Shown here: one piece after another, positions 24,595-36,212 of the stretch
Layout: each line of letters opens with the position of its first letter
Numbering within the stretch: position 1 is the stretch's first letter
NCBI GenBank assembly: GCA_020055645.1
Contig: CM034546.1
Span: 31,930,001 to 31,994,000, forward strand
Length of the DNA stretch: 64,000 nt
Source of the DNA: Tomocerus qinae
Lineage: Eukaryota > Arthropoda > Collembola > Entomobryomorpha > Tomoceridae
Reading direction: 5' to 3'
Notes under the pieces: model-generated
Databases searched by the model: none
Seen by the model: the letters and a program-made list of their open reading frames with translations, nothing else
What the model was told of the DNA's origin: nothing
Made by a program: the position numbers and the translations under genes

Positions 24595-24826
24595 ACAAGA
24601 TTCAACCTTCTATGGACAATGAAAATCGGAGAAAGAAGATTAGAGATAAGGAATATAATATAGCGCCGAATTGGTTGATTAAGCACGTGTAGGGACTGAG
24701 GATACACCTATACGGCGTATAGGTATATTCCTCGACGTGGTCAATCGATCATTAAACTGGTATTATATTACTTATCTGTAATCCTTTATTCTTGCTCTAC
24801 ATTGTCCATAGAAGGTTGAATCTTGT
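24595..24826. mobile_element. Foldback MITE, family copy 1
   Basis: Ends ACAAGATTCAACCTTCTATG and its inverse. The whole element is one imperfect palindrome centred on ACCTATACGGCGTATAGGT (about 24715). Related copies are at about 44320-44560 (whole) and 43168-43282 (right half). The 24595 and 44320 copies lie in the same place relative to the two receptor genes, so this insertion is older than the duplication. Confidence 0.8.
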
Positions 24827-25309
24827 ACTATCCTTTGCGATTTGCCATAGACTGAAGAAACGTATGAAAAAATATCCATATATAATGTGCAGAACAATGA
24901 TACAACAAGGTAGTCAAATTTTTGCCCCGTATCTGTTTTGATTGGCTTTCTCGGTACCTCGCATCACATGTCATTGGATGAAGGGAGGAGCTTAGGCCTT
25001 CGTCGCATGTTTACAAAACCACAACCCACTGTACCCCTTTTAGTATATGGTTTCTGCATACATCTTAAGTAAGAATAAACATTTGTTTTTTTCTTGCTGG
25101 TGAAAGTTTAATCTATGGCAATTTGCAATGTTTCCACAATAAGTAATACTTTCATTGGAACACAAAGTTTTAATAGGTAAAATTTTATTTGACTTTATTA
25201 TTGCCTTTATTATCGTCATATTCTGAGCCATTAGTTAGTCACATTTAAAAAAGGACATCTTTCATGGCATAAACAAAAACAATCTTATATGATACAGTTA
25301 TGGATTAAC
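24827..25309. other. 3' flank of receptor pseudogene
   Basis: 25080-25309 matches 44570-44769 downstream of the intact receptor gene. 24850-25070 has no counterpart there. No gene is seen. Confidence 0.55.
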
Positions 25310-28300
25310 TTACTTAAACACTATTTTTGTATTATACGTCGTTTTACTTTCGACTGCGAAACAGTCCGCAAACATTCTGAGTTTACTGCCTTTCAGTGTT
25401 TCCTTTACACTTGACATAAATTTCAATATATTAACTGCAATAAATACTCTAATCTCCCAAAAAAAGGCGAGTATTAATGTCATTGCAACACAAAAAATAA
25501 TACAAAAGATTGTAATAACATTTGAGTTATGAAACGACAAGGGCCGAGGGGATTTGTCCCAGCATGTTTTACATTTAGTAAAGTTGTGTGAATTGAAGTG
25601 ATCCATCCATAAGTTATAAATTCCGGAATGGCTCATTGTAATCAAATTTGTTTTTAGAGCCTGCGCCATCAATGGTATGTTATCATTGACAATCGTCGTG
25701 AATACAGGGGCTGATAAAAAGTTATTTTCTTTTCCGACATATAATGTTTTTTCTGGTTTAACTCCTCCACTGTCTGGATTCCAAAAAGAATCATTGAGAA
25801 AGCGATGCAAGGACGAACTTTTAGCAACCAAAACAGAATTATTGCATTCTGCAATCCATTTCAGTGGATTAGTGTAAGCACGTCCCGGCGGGCCTAAAAA
25901 TTGGTCGTGCAGGTTCTTAATGGTCTCCATGGTGCCATTTAATGAATATTCATAGCGATAAATGTAGTTAAACTCATATTGAAGTTGAAACATGCTTTCC
26001 TCTTTAATAGATTGAAGGTGTAGAATAGCTGCTTCGACCGTGCTTTGGTTAACCTGATCAAATGTCTTTTCAGTATAAGACTTGTTACATATATAATTAT
26101 TCATTTTTCCAAAGGCATAACGTCCGGTAAAACTGGGAATAGTGTAATTTATTTTGTAACAGTCATACAACCTGAGTATCCTATTTTGACGATGTTTGGG
26201 GATGAAAAAAGGATTAAATTCATTGCCGTAAGTAAATACACCAACAGCAGAAATATCAGAAAGATTAGCCAAATGTTCAATTGATTCTATTTTCTTTACG
26301 GGACGTGGCTCAATTAAATCGGAAATGACAATTCCCTTATACCCATTTGTTAGTACAATAAACATAAGTAACATTGGGCCAATCAGCAATTTAAACCAAA
26401 CCTTTTTGTTAGCTTCTGCCGACAACAAGTAACTGACTTCCGACAGATAAGCAAAGCAAATCATAGGGAAGGGAATACTTTTCTCTTTTTTACAAAACGC
26501 TACACCGTAGACTAAGGCAATTGCAGATAATATTGAAATGATGATGCCTAACCACGCATAAGGTTGAAATGGTCGAATGTAGCCGTAAAAGGACATGCTC
26601 TCATCTTCCAAGACGACACAGGAAATTAAATTAATAGAATCTTCCAATGTTGTAATTGTTGTAATATAAGAATTAGTATCTGGCTCCCCTGTATTGAAAA
26701 CTATTTGTACAAAGTTCGGTTTCTCTTTGAAACAGTCCAAATACCCATATCCAATACATCCACATACTTTTAATGTGGCGTTTGAAAATCGACTTAGAAT
26801 AACGGAAGAAATTGGCACTCCTATTCCGTTTTCTTCATTAAAGTCATAATTAGTAAAATATACATTCTGAAGTAGCGATCCACAGTTACTGCTTTTATCT
26901 TCTGATATAGAAACACTATCATCTAAAATGAGCACTGCGACTGTATTTGCAACGGAGCTTTGATCGATGAAATGGTCTATTGCCAAAGCCGACGGTGGTT
27001 TATGGTCAAACCTATTCTCCGAATACAAAGACACGAGGTTGTAAGTGTAACATGAAGAAGGCGAAATCTGCCGGGAATCAAATTGAGGACACAAGAAGTA
27101 GATAGCTGGGTCACTTTCATCGTACATTGGTATTAAGAACCAGGGTTTCATCCAGAATTAATTATAAATCAAATTCGCTCTTTGATTCCCTTTTTCTGAA
27201 ATACCGAGAAGAAAGTTGGAGTTTGACTGTGCCAGATCAGAAATAGCTTTGTCAACGAGCAAGTATACAGTAGTATGTTTCCCAATCTCATACAAACTAA
27301 GCTGCACCGTCAAATATAAAGGCTCAATAAATCCAACGTTATCTAAAATAGCTTCAGTGAAATAATTAATAAGCATCAGATCCATGATATTCTCTGGAAA
27401 ATAATTGAACACAATATTCTGTACACACACAAAACGGCTAATTAGAGGTGGTGATGACACTTTTAATTTCCTTTTCTTCAAACTCTCCATACAATAGTCG
27501 AGTCGTTGCATTTGCCGAGGTGAGTACGTGTGTCTTGGAGCTCCTACAATTTCGTCATTTTTGGGTGTAAAAGTACAGCTACCGGACTGAAATTAGATTC
27601 ATCAGGTGCTCCACGTCAAGATCTCTCTGGACAGGTGATCGACAAATAAAAAAGGTCAGTCTTTTAATTCGAAAACATTGCGATTTCCCAAATTTTGGCA
27701 TGGATTGTCTTGTGTGGAAAATGGCTGACCAGAAGAGTGACCACGATGATAAACCAAGAATATGCAAATTATCTACATGCAAAGTCGCTTATCAAAGATA
27801 GAGCAAATGTAAATCTCGTCGCCCGCTTCACTTTACTCACATGCATTCATGTAAGCTATCGACATAAACACACGTACTCATACTCGAAATGATATGCACG
27901 ACTCGGCTCCCCCAACTTCTGTGTTGGGTGTAGGTAAATTAATTATACATAGTTGTTATATTAATGATTTAAGCAAATACCATTTGGCCATAATATTGTA
28001 ATTGCATTACAAACTAAATTATATGTATACTTTCATTCCTAAACCACCTTCGAATAGACCGTAAGGTGAATGTGTAAGTCCATGCGCGGGTTGTTTCTGC
28101 TGCAAACGGCCTCATTCCTTACTATAAAGTCTTTCCCTATATGTAATAATACGTACTTATATTCGATATCTATTTTGCATCTGCAATAATTAATAAATAA
28201 AATACCAGTGAATTATATTTATATTGTCTGTAAAGCTATCCTATAATATTTGTACTTAATGGCTATAATTCCAGTTGATATTATGATGTGTACTTGTATA

Positions 28301-28656
28301 TGTAATGATACTTGACTGCCTATGGCCTTTCCGAAAATAAAACCATTACCATTACCATTACCATTACCATTACAATAGAAAATACCTTTGCTGTATTTAT
28401 TTTCATAATTAGGTTCAACCAGAACTTCCATCGGCTCGCAGAACTTATTTTCGTCCTGAACATTGAGTCTGGTGTAGTCGAAAGGAATATCTATTGCCTG
28501 TAGTTCCTCATTTAATAATTCTTCTCGGTTATTTAAATGTTGTTGCGGAAAAATCAAATTAATGTGGCAGTTTTTCTCAAAATGAACAACTTCTGACAGT
28601 TTCCATCCCAAAGTCAACTCAGAGATTGTAATCAGGGAAGTCAAAATTGGAAACAT
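25310..28656 (-). pseudogene. Divergent ionotropic receptor, pseudogene copy
   Basis: Collinear with the intact 817-codon paralogue at 44770-47223, but interrupted. N-terminal part 28656-28373 starts MFPILTSLITISELTLGW (signal peptide). A retroposon splits the frame at 27498-28370. The middle part 27497-27158 ends at a TAA where the paralogue has TTA (ANLIYN-stop against ANLIYHLFW). The remaining 613 codons, 27151-25310, are open. They include the TM1 (AWLGIIISILSAIALVYGVAF), the second membrane segment (LLIGPMLLMFIVLTNGYKG), the S2 half with EPRPVKKIESIEHL, and the final TM with ITIFCIIFCVA. The long conserved 3' part suggests recent inactivation. Confidence 0.85.
27498..28370 (+). mobile_element. 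Non-LTR retroposon with (CCATTA)n tail
   Basis: The insertion splits the receptor frame, with TACAATAG duplicated on both sides (27490-27497 and 28371-28378). The right end is a five-fold CCATTA tract after GGCCTTTCCGAAAATAAAA, as expected for the 3' end of a target-primed retroposon. It is 873 bp. No reverse transcriptase was recognised, so it is either 5' truncated or non-autonomous. Confidence 0.8.
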
Positions 28657-30076
28657 TTTGTCAGATAACAAATTTAATTCACTTAAGTACAATTTCCAAA
28701 TTGCAGAGATAATATTGTCTTATTTGTATTGCACATGGAATTTTAAATATTTTCATGTGATTACTTTAATTGTGTAGTGATTCATTCATTTGTTTCTGCC
28801 AGAAAATACGTTTTTGAAAATAGCTTCATTTCATATTTAATAGTTATACCATTAATTCTAATGAATTAGAAATTTTTTACACCTACTGTAATTGTTTGCC
28901 CGTAGTTAGAATAGTATGATATCGGAGTGGGATTATTAATTTGGTATTGTCTTGTTCTTGTTAGTTAAAATTCCATCGTACAATGGAAAACGTCCATATA
29001 TCCTTATATAACAAATGCTTCACTTCACATCCATCAGTTGTCTCAAATGTCAAATCATTTTAGAAACACGTTGTACAAATTATAATGGTTTTGCATAATG
29101 AACTGTTGAAAAAAATTACCTTTTTATTTGGCTTTATGCTTACATTATATTATTATTACTTGTTGGCTGGGAAAACATTGATATGTGAAGGAATCGTGAG
29201 TGACGGAAAAACAGAAAGCACACAATGCAATGTATCTAATGAGTTGTCTATTGCCCGACAATCTAATTGTCTTTACCATAAACAAAAAAAATAAATCGGA
29301 TGTTTCTTCTCAAATTTGTTTCTTTATGTATTCACTATTGATTTTATTTAACGTTAAAATCGACTATGAGGAAACGAGGCAAATACATAATGTTGTAAAA
29401 TTATTTGCTTTATTTCGCCAGTCAATATTATTATCAAATACTGGGAAATGATTTTACGAGATTTTTATCAGAAAATTCTTTACGTTTTAAAGTCGTTGCA
29501 CGCCACTAGCCATTATGAAAAATATTTTTGAACAATAGAATGCAGGCACTAATTACTAAAAAGTCAATATTGTTATTTAAAAACAGAAAACAATGATTTT
29601 GGAATGGATTGCATAGCTTGGATTATTTTTGCATTCTTTCACCTTTATTGTATATTTTAATGGCATACATTATAGTATAAATTATACCCGGTATGAATTT
29701 AGAATTGTCACATGAAAATTCCATCACAATATGTTAGCCATCGGATACAAACCAATAGACTAGTGTATTAACAGTTCAGAAAAGTAGTAAGGCTAGTAGA
29801 AAGGAATAGCATTGCTACTATTCTGCCATCTTACGTGGCCGCTTTATTGCATTTATACCGTTGGTACACATATAGAGATCGTTAAAAAATTACACACACT
29901 ATTATTATATAAATACAAGGAGTGGAGTACCACTATTTACGATTAACAGCCTGAATGGTAGGTTGCAAATAATTTCTGGCTTGTTTCTATTAAATCTATT
30001 TTATAGTTGTTAAACATTTTAATTTTTCTAGGAGCAAGAACTGAAAATATTTTTGTCGGTTTGGTTGCTCTGCGAA
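28657..30076. other. Duplicated upstream block of receptor copy 1
   Basis: Aligns with 47194-48343 upstream of the intact receptor gene, and its distal part (about 29660-30076) also with 43450-43757. It contains only short open frames that are not preserved between copies, so I call no gene. Confidence 0.7.
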
Positions 30077-30929
30077 TCACTCTATAATATAATCTTCTAG
30101 TTTGAATTGCATTTCAAAATTTCCATAGGGATGCTTGTTTATATCATGGCGTGTTAATAATATAATCTTCTTGTTCGGGTTGTGTAGGGAAAATTTCCGT
30201 AGGGATACTTGTTTATATATATTATATCGTGTGTTAATTTGTTGAACTGAGCGCTGTTCTGTGCTGTGAGATATGATGATGAGCACTTTGAGCACCGTTC
30301 AGGGCTGTGGGATGTAATTATGAGATTTTCGTGCTTTTAGATGCTTTCACGAATTTATTATTTCCGTATTTTGATTTGCTTTTGTTTCTTGGTGACATTG
30401 TAATTGAGAAAACTAAAACTGTTGCTAAATTTCGTGTTTTCGTATTTAATGCGTTGGTAATTGCATTCACTTTTCTTTTCAAAAGCTGGAACTTTTTTTG
30501 GTTGTAATATCCGCCACCTTCAAAGTTCGTCACAATTTGCTACAAGCGCTCACTGGTAAGTATGTTTGAAGATTAAAATAATACTCTTTTATTTTATGAT
30601 TTATTTGAAAGTAAAACTTGAATTCAAAATGCGTGAGTAAAAGATTTATTCGACGTGAATCCATTTTAACATTTTACAGTCTAAAAGATATTTCAGTCTA
30701 AAATTTTAACATTTACATCGCATCATAGATATATTGTACCAGAAATCTAAACCCACTTTATAATACATATATTTGATTAAAAGTGATTCAATTTATTAAT
30801 CATTGTATATTTTTTATTTCAGAAACAGCTTTTTTAAAAGTTAAACAAAATTTAAAACAAAATTTTTTAATTTATCATTAAATGTTAACAAACCGCTTGG
30901 CGGTTACTTGCCGAAAGGCAGGCTTGACC

Positions 30930-31520
30930 TCTTAACGGTCCATTGCCAATTCAGGCTAACTTGACCTCTAAACGGTCTATTGCCAATAAAGCTAACTTGA
31001 CCTCTAAACGGTCTATTGCCAATAAAGCTAACTTGACCTCTAAACGGTCTATTGCCAATAATGCTAACTTGACCTCTAAACGGTCTATTGCCAATAAAGC
31101 TAACTTGACCTCTAAACGGTCTATTGCCAATAAAGCTAACTTGACCTCTAAACGGTCCTTTGCCAATAAAGCTAACTTGACCTCTAAACGGTCCTTTGCC
31201 AATAAAGCTAACTTGACCTCTAAACGGTCCTTTGCCAATAAAGCTAACTTGACCTCTAAACGGTCCTTTGCCAATAAAGCTAACTTGACCTATAAATGGT
31301 CGTTTGCTAAAAAGACTAACTTGACTTATAAATGTCCTTTGCCAAAAAGGCTAATTTGACCTTTACACGGTCCATTACCAATAAAGACCAACTTGACCTG
31401 ATCACGGTCCATTGCAACTAAAGACTAACTTGATTTCTAAACGGTGCATTGCCAATAAAGGCCAATTTGATCTTCAAACGATCCATTCCCAATAACTGCC
31501 AACTTTGTCTTAAACGGTTC
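30930..31520. repeat. 36 bp minisatellite, about 14-16 units
   Basis: Units of the form CTAACTTGACCTCTAAACGG plus TCTATTGCCAATAAAG are near-identical from about 30950 to 31290 and degrade to about 31520. Stray units reappear at about 33985-34040. Because 36 is a multiple of three, both strands show long repetitive open frames. These are not genes. Confidence 0.92.
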
Positions 31521-32473
31521 ATCACTATCACTACTATTAGATAAACGGCAAAAGTCAGTCACGTGACAATTCCGTTTGTATGTTTGTACTTCCGCGTGTT
31601 GATTTGCCGTAATTCTAAAACGCAGCCAAGCACATAATAACACACATAATGGGGCAAATTCCAACACGTCCAAAGCAGAACAGTTGGTGGCACTACACAA
31701 CTATGCACTGCGCGGTCTATAGTCTCCTACCACTTACAAGGCACAAAAAATTTCATAACAGGAACAATGCATGCATCACTCTATAATATAAACGTGATCG
31801 AAATATTTTTGTATGAACGGATGTTTGTATGTACGCCATATATATAAAAACTATACTATAAATAATCTATATGAAGCATTGTCTATACCGTCAATGTTAA
31901 AATAGTCCTATTCCATGTTCGTTAAACCTGAACTGTAATATATTTACACACAGTAACTACCACCCCATCTCCATATAAGAATTTAAATTTTTGCTTGGTT
32001 TAGGACTAGCCATGTGATATGATTTTCATTGTAGTTTTCTCAATGTTTCATATAGATGTTTTATATAGTCATGATAAATATTTGGTTTGTTTGCTAAAGA
32101 ACGCTTGGCGATTATAAAATCATTAAAGTCACAGTTGTGATATGTGGTTGGTGGAACTCCTTCCTTCAATGAAATATACTGTCTTGTTCTGTATAAAAAT
32201 TTTTCAGCTTTCAGTGCGCTCAAGGTTTCTATTACTTCTATGTGCGGGAAAATTCAATTTGGCCATTTACATTGATGTTTTGAATTTTGAATTGGTTTAT
32301 TAAAAGTTAGATTCCCAAAAAAGTGAGTCAATTTTCGATTCTGTAAAGCAAATTTTGCACCGTTTAAGGCAGTGTTGCAGATTTCAAAAGACTGTTTAGT
32401 TTTTGCCACAAATAGGGACGCTGCTAGGTAACCAGCAAAAATTATCATAGAGGGTGAATGGGAATCGCGAAAA

Positions 32474-32810
32474 TTCGTACTTTTTTGGGTAAGTCCTAAA
32501 GGATCTGAGATTACTGGTCCTACACCCATGTAGTAAATGTAAAAAAGATTCTTCAAAACTTATTCTAGAGGTTATACTTTGAAAACTTCACATTTTTGTC
32601 TCTGGCTTGAAGATATCATCGTTTGTAACTTGAAATTGATACATAATCCTGTATTTGAATTTTATGATCCGTGTATCTTTCAATCAAAGACAAAATTGTG
32701 AAATTTTTAAAATATAACCTCTAGAATAAGTTTCGATGAATCTTTATTGAATTTACTTTATGGGTGTTGGATAAGTAATCTCGGATCCTTTAGCACTTTC
32801 CCAAAAAAAG
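32474..32810. repeat. Foldback element with about 90 bp divergent arms
   Basis: The left arm (TTGGG..AAGTCCTAAAGGATC...) is inverted at the right (GGATCCTTTAGCACTTTCCC). Both arms share the AACTTATTCTAGAGGTTATA motif and flank a 90 bp core. The sequence just right of it (CCCAAAAAAAGTTAA, ATATGATAGTCAAG) recurs beside the foldback at 36663-36950. Confidence 0.75.
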
Positions 32811-33739
32811 TTAATGAGGAATATGATAGTCAAGAGATCATTTACGTTTGTATGCACCAGGACTTTAAGCTCGCGGTACCTCAGATTTGGAAATCTCTGT
32901 GATGATCATCAAAATACATGTAAAAATTGCTTTACAACTCTTGGAATTCTGTCTCAAGCTCTTACCCGATTTTCTTGTGAGGTACATTTTTGGAATCCTG
33001 AATATGATGTCGACCATCACAATCTATAAAATATATGATATACATTAATGGTATAATAGTATGTTAAAATTTCATCTTACTACTACCTAGGGTCAATAGG
33101 CATCGAAAAATTTTAATTTCCAGTGTAATAGGCCCCGCCCACTGGCTAATTTCCACACTTTAGCTCCGCCAATTAGCCACGCCCCCGAATGGATCTTGAC
33201 ATTCTATTGGCTGAGAACACGTAAGCTTTGGGGTACTTTGGGGGCAGGGCGAGGGCCGATTTCCACAGCAACCATGAAGGTTGCAAGAGATTTTCGGTGT
33301 CTGAGTCAATATGTTTGTATTAAAATAGCATACTGGCGATCGGTAATATACTCTGGCCACCCACTAGGGTCACATTTTTAACTTATGGGATATAAGGTTA
33401 CGTTACTTTGAGAGGGGTGCTGCACCCCCTCCCCCGCTGGACACGTCCAAGCACGTACTACGTGCTTGGAAATGAGTATGGACTGTTGCCAAAAAGGAGT
33501 GGACGCTACTCACGTTCAAATTTTACTCTTTTTCGAGTAGAGAACAAAACCTACAGCAAGCCGTAATAAAAGCTCTAGCGACCAAATTTCTAGATACGTG
33601 CCTGTTGATTACTAAAATCTACAGTAATTCAAATTAGATCAATATTTGGTAGTAACGGAGTGAAATATTTTCCGCAAACAATTTATAGGAAACGCAATTG
33701 AACTTTTTAATACCCATTTTCTACATTGACTATCAAAAT

Positions 33740-33970
33740 GGAACTAACGCGCGCGGTATCTCAGCAACCAATGGACCCGATTTATCCCAAAATCAATAGG
33801 GATTGACAGTGGTCCATGTCCATAGGCATTGTTTTTGCCAAGTTTGGTCAATATCTGTCTTTGCATTCGAAAGATATCGTGGGTACAGAAGGATGGACGT
33901 ACGGACAGACTGTGCGGTTCTGTAAGCTCGGTTCCTCAGGCAATGAGCTAAAATTACAATAAAAAACACT
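33740..33970 (+). repeat. SINE-like interspersed repeat
   Basis: Contains CGGTATCTCAGCAACCAATG, a GGACGTACGGACAGACTG run, and ends GCTAAAATTACAATAAAAAA. This layout is seen in short retroposons of invertebrates. There is only one copy in the window, so the family cannot be confirmed here. Confidence 0.35.
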
Positions 33971-34176
33971 CAATTTTCTAATTAATCGCTTGACGCTACA
34001 TTGCCAATTAAGGCTAACTGGGTCTTAAAATGATCCATTGTCAAGTGATGGCAAGTATAAATAATGGTGGTTAAAAGTATCCGAGTCAAAAATGTGGTGG
34101 GTAACTGTGACCCTAGACCGTACTAAGGCGAAGTTTTGGAATATTTTTTGACTATATCAAATACATTCTACCCATC

Positions 34177-34617
34177 CAAGGTGTCGAGTGTGCCGTAAAT
34201 GCCGCATGCCGTAAATAGAATTTACGGCATTTGGTATTTGGCGGCATGCCGTAAATGCCGTAAATTATTTTTTACGTTTTTAGCTGTATTTATACATAAA
34301 TTGATGTGGTAAGTGAGTAAAAACACGCTAAAAGTGATTTCATATATTAATATTGTGTATTAACATCATTATATGCTACTCCTTGTGGCTGAGAAGCTTT
34401 GAAAAGTGAAAACTCATTTTATAACTTATGACAGTTGTCATTTATTATAAAATGATCAAAATTATATTTTTTGTTCTTCCAGTAGTTGAATATTACTATT
34501 AAACTGTCAATGCCGTGTATTATGTATTTTACGGCTTTTACGGCATTTACGGCATTTACGGCATTTACGGCATGCGGCATCTGAAAATAATTTACGGCAT
34601 GCCGACTTTATACTCTG
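34177..34617. mobile_element. 441 bp hAT-type MITE packed with GCCGTAAAT motifs
   Basis: TACCCATC is duplicated exactly at 34169-34176 and 34618-34625. The ends (CAAGGTGT and ATACTCTG) are imperfect, but the subterminal TTTACGGCATGCCG blocks are inverted at both sides. GCCGTAAATGCC / TTTACGGC occurs at least eleven times. Confidence 0.8.
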
Positions 34618-34821
34618 TACCCATCGTTCAATATTGCCCCGGAATGCACACTAGCTTTATTTATAACAGGACTTGGGTCCTGTGACCGGTACATTATATT
34701 AGTGATAAACCCAATTGAATGCTGGTGTAATTGGTTTACTAGAAAACCATAATTCTTACAAAATTGTTTGTAGATGCACTAGCCCCATGTAGTACAGGAC
34801 CTGGGTCCTGTGACCGCCTAG

Positions 34822-36212
34822 TAAGCTAATAAGCTACTTCATTGGACGTTTTAAATATTTCATCACTTACCTTGCATTTCTAAGATTTTCCTTCATATAA
34901 TATTGAACTCGTCCTGTCCAAGGATTATCCTGCAATAAAATGTATACTTGTAATACAGTATGTTAATATTAGCAGGTGGTTAATAAATAAGGGTAGTTTA
35001 TCCATTTTAAGGCGACCGAATGCGTGACTACGTCGAGCATATTATGTACATAAAATATGAGTATAACCTTGTGTGAAAACTTCGGTTGGATTCTACGTAA
35101 AAAATAATAAATTACCTAGTCAGATAACCACCTAACTTTCATAAATGTTAAATATTAAATATTCTTTAATGTTATAGTTGGCTATGAATTAGTAAATAGG
35201 ATATAAATATTTTATCTATGACAGTAACACAGAAATAAGGCAGAAAAAATGTTCTGCAAGAAACTATTCGTGCTTTCCGTCCGTTTGCTGCTATCGAAGT
35301 CTTTACTTAATGTTTAGTTTATACATAATATTCTTTTGGCGACTGACAGCCACGAAACAGAAATTTAGGTTGCTTTAAATTAGCGTTATCATAGGAATGA
35401 GTATAACTGATAAACGGGCTTTGAATAGGCTGATATAAGACAGGCAAACAGTAATTCAATTAGGATCTTATTTGGATTGGATATCAGACTAATTATGTTT
35501 TTAGAGAAATCTACGACGTCAATGTTAGCTTTGGGCTTTGAGCATACTAAAGACTCGTATTATTAAAATACATTCAAACCAAAACAATTTATTTAACGGG
35601 ATACTGAACTAATTTTAAATGCTCCTTAATTACAATTGAAACTTGGCTTTCATTTTTAACTAAATATGTAATCTACGCTGTCTCTAAAATTACACAAATA
35701 AATATTCGTTGCAAATTATGCATTTTTAAATAGTTAACGTATCTTTAGATAATTTTGGAAATTAAATAAATGTAAACGCCGTATTTTACATTTGTCATAA
35801 GACGGAAAATCCGCTCCGTCAATTATTAAATATTATTTTTTCATAGGGAGACATTCGAGGCAGGCTAACTGCTCTCAGGATTTGTCAATCCCTATGATAA
35901 GCATTCCAGTCTTAGTTCAAAAGTCTCAGGGAGGATTTCTCAGAAACTTGAAACTTCTTGAAACTGGCAAAATATTATAGACTGTACTGGTAAAGAATTA
36001 ATCCATGGAGTGTGCATTAGCTCAACAACTCTGTCGGAGGTCCAGTTCTCTTGCTAGACCCCGAAGATTCTGTTGTGACATTGTTTGGTTATCAATATTC
36101 AATTGTCAATTTCAGTTTCCGTACATACAGTGCAGTAGTGCATAGTAGTATAGTGTACTACTCTTTCCAATTTGTCATATAGTAATACACAATGTGACTG
36201 AATACCGATGCG
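34822..36212. other. Continuation of the duplicated receptor flank
   Basis: 34822-35870 aligns with 48350-49420, and its first part with 43760-44110 (AAGCTACTTCATTGGACG in all three). 35870-36212 has no counterpart. No gene is seen. Confidence 0.7.

Larger units (their letters stand above)
30077..34821. mobile_element. Helitron-like insertion, 4.75 kb
   Basis: Starts TCACTCTATAATATAA after an A and ends in CTAG before a T. A 7 bp-stem hairpin (ACAGGAC-CTGG-GTCCTGT, 34794-34811) lies 6 bases before CTAG. The two paralogous sites (about 48343 and 43757) run through CTGCGAATATG without it, so the borders are set by empty sites and no target duplication is present. A second TCACTCTATAATATAA start lies at 31776 and a second similar hairpin at about 34665-34682, so elements are nested or tandem. 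No Rep/helicase was recognised. Internal cargo: 36 bp minisatellite, foldback, hAT MITE. Confidence 0.7.

Noticed and set aside
29085-29451. Short overlapping frames (69 and 83 codons) as a small gene
   Set aside because: The paralogous stretch near 47630-47930 does not keep the frames.
30943-31359. Long repetitive open frames on both strands (138 and 107 codons)
   Set aside because: They come from a 36 bp minisatellite whose unit is divisible by three and free of stops.
30930-31520. Possible CRISPR array
   Set aside because: The units are directly contiguous with no unique spacers, and this is animal DNA.
33130-33260. GC-rich stretch as a CpG-type promoter
   Set aside because: No gene follows on either strand and the stretch lies inside the Helitron-like insertion.
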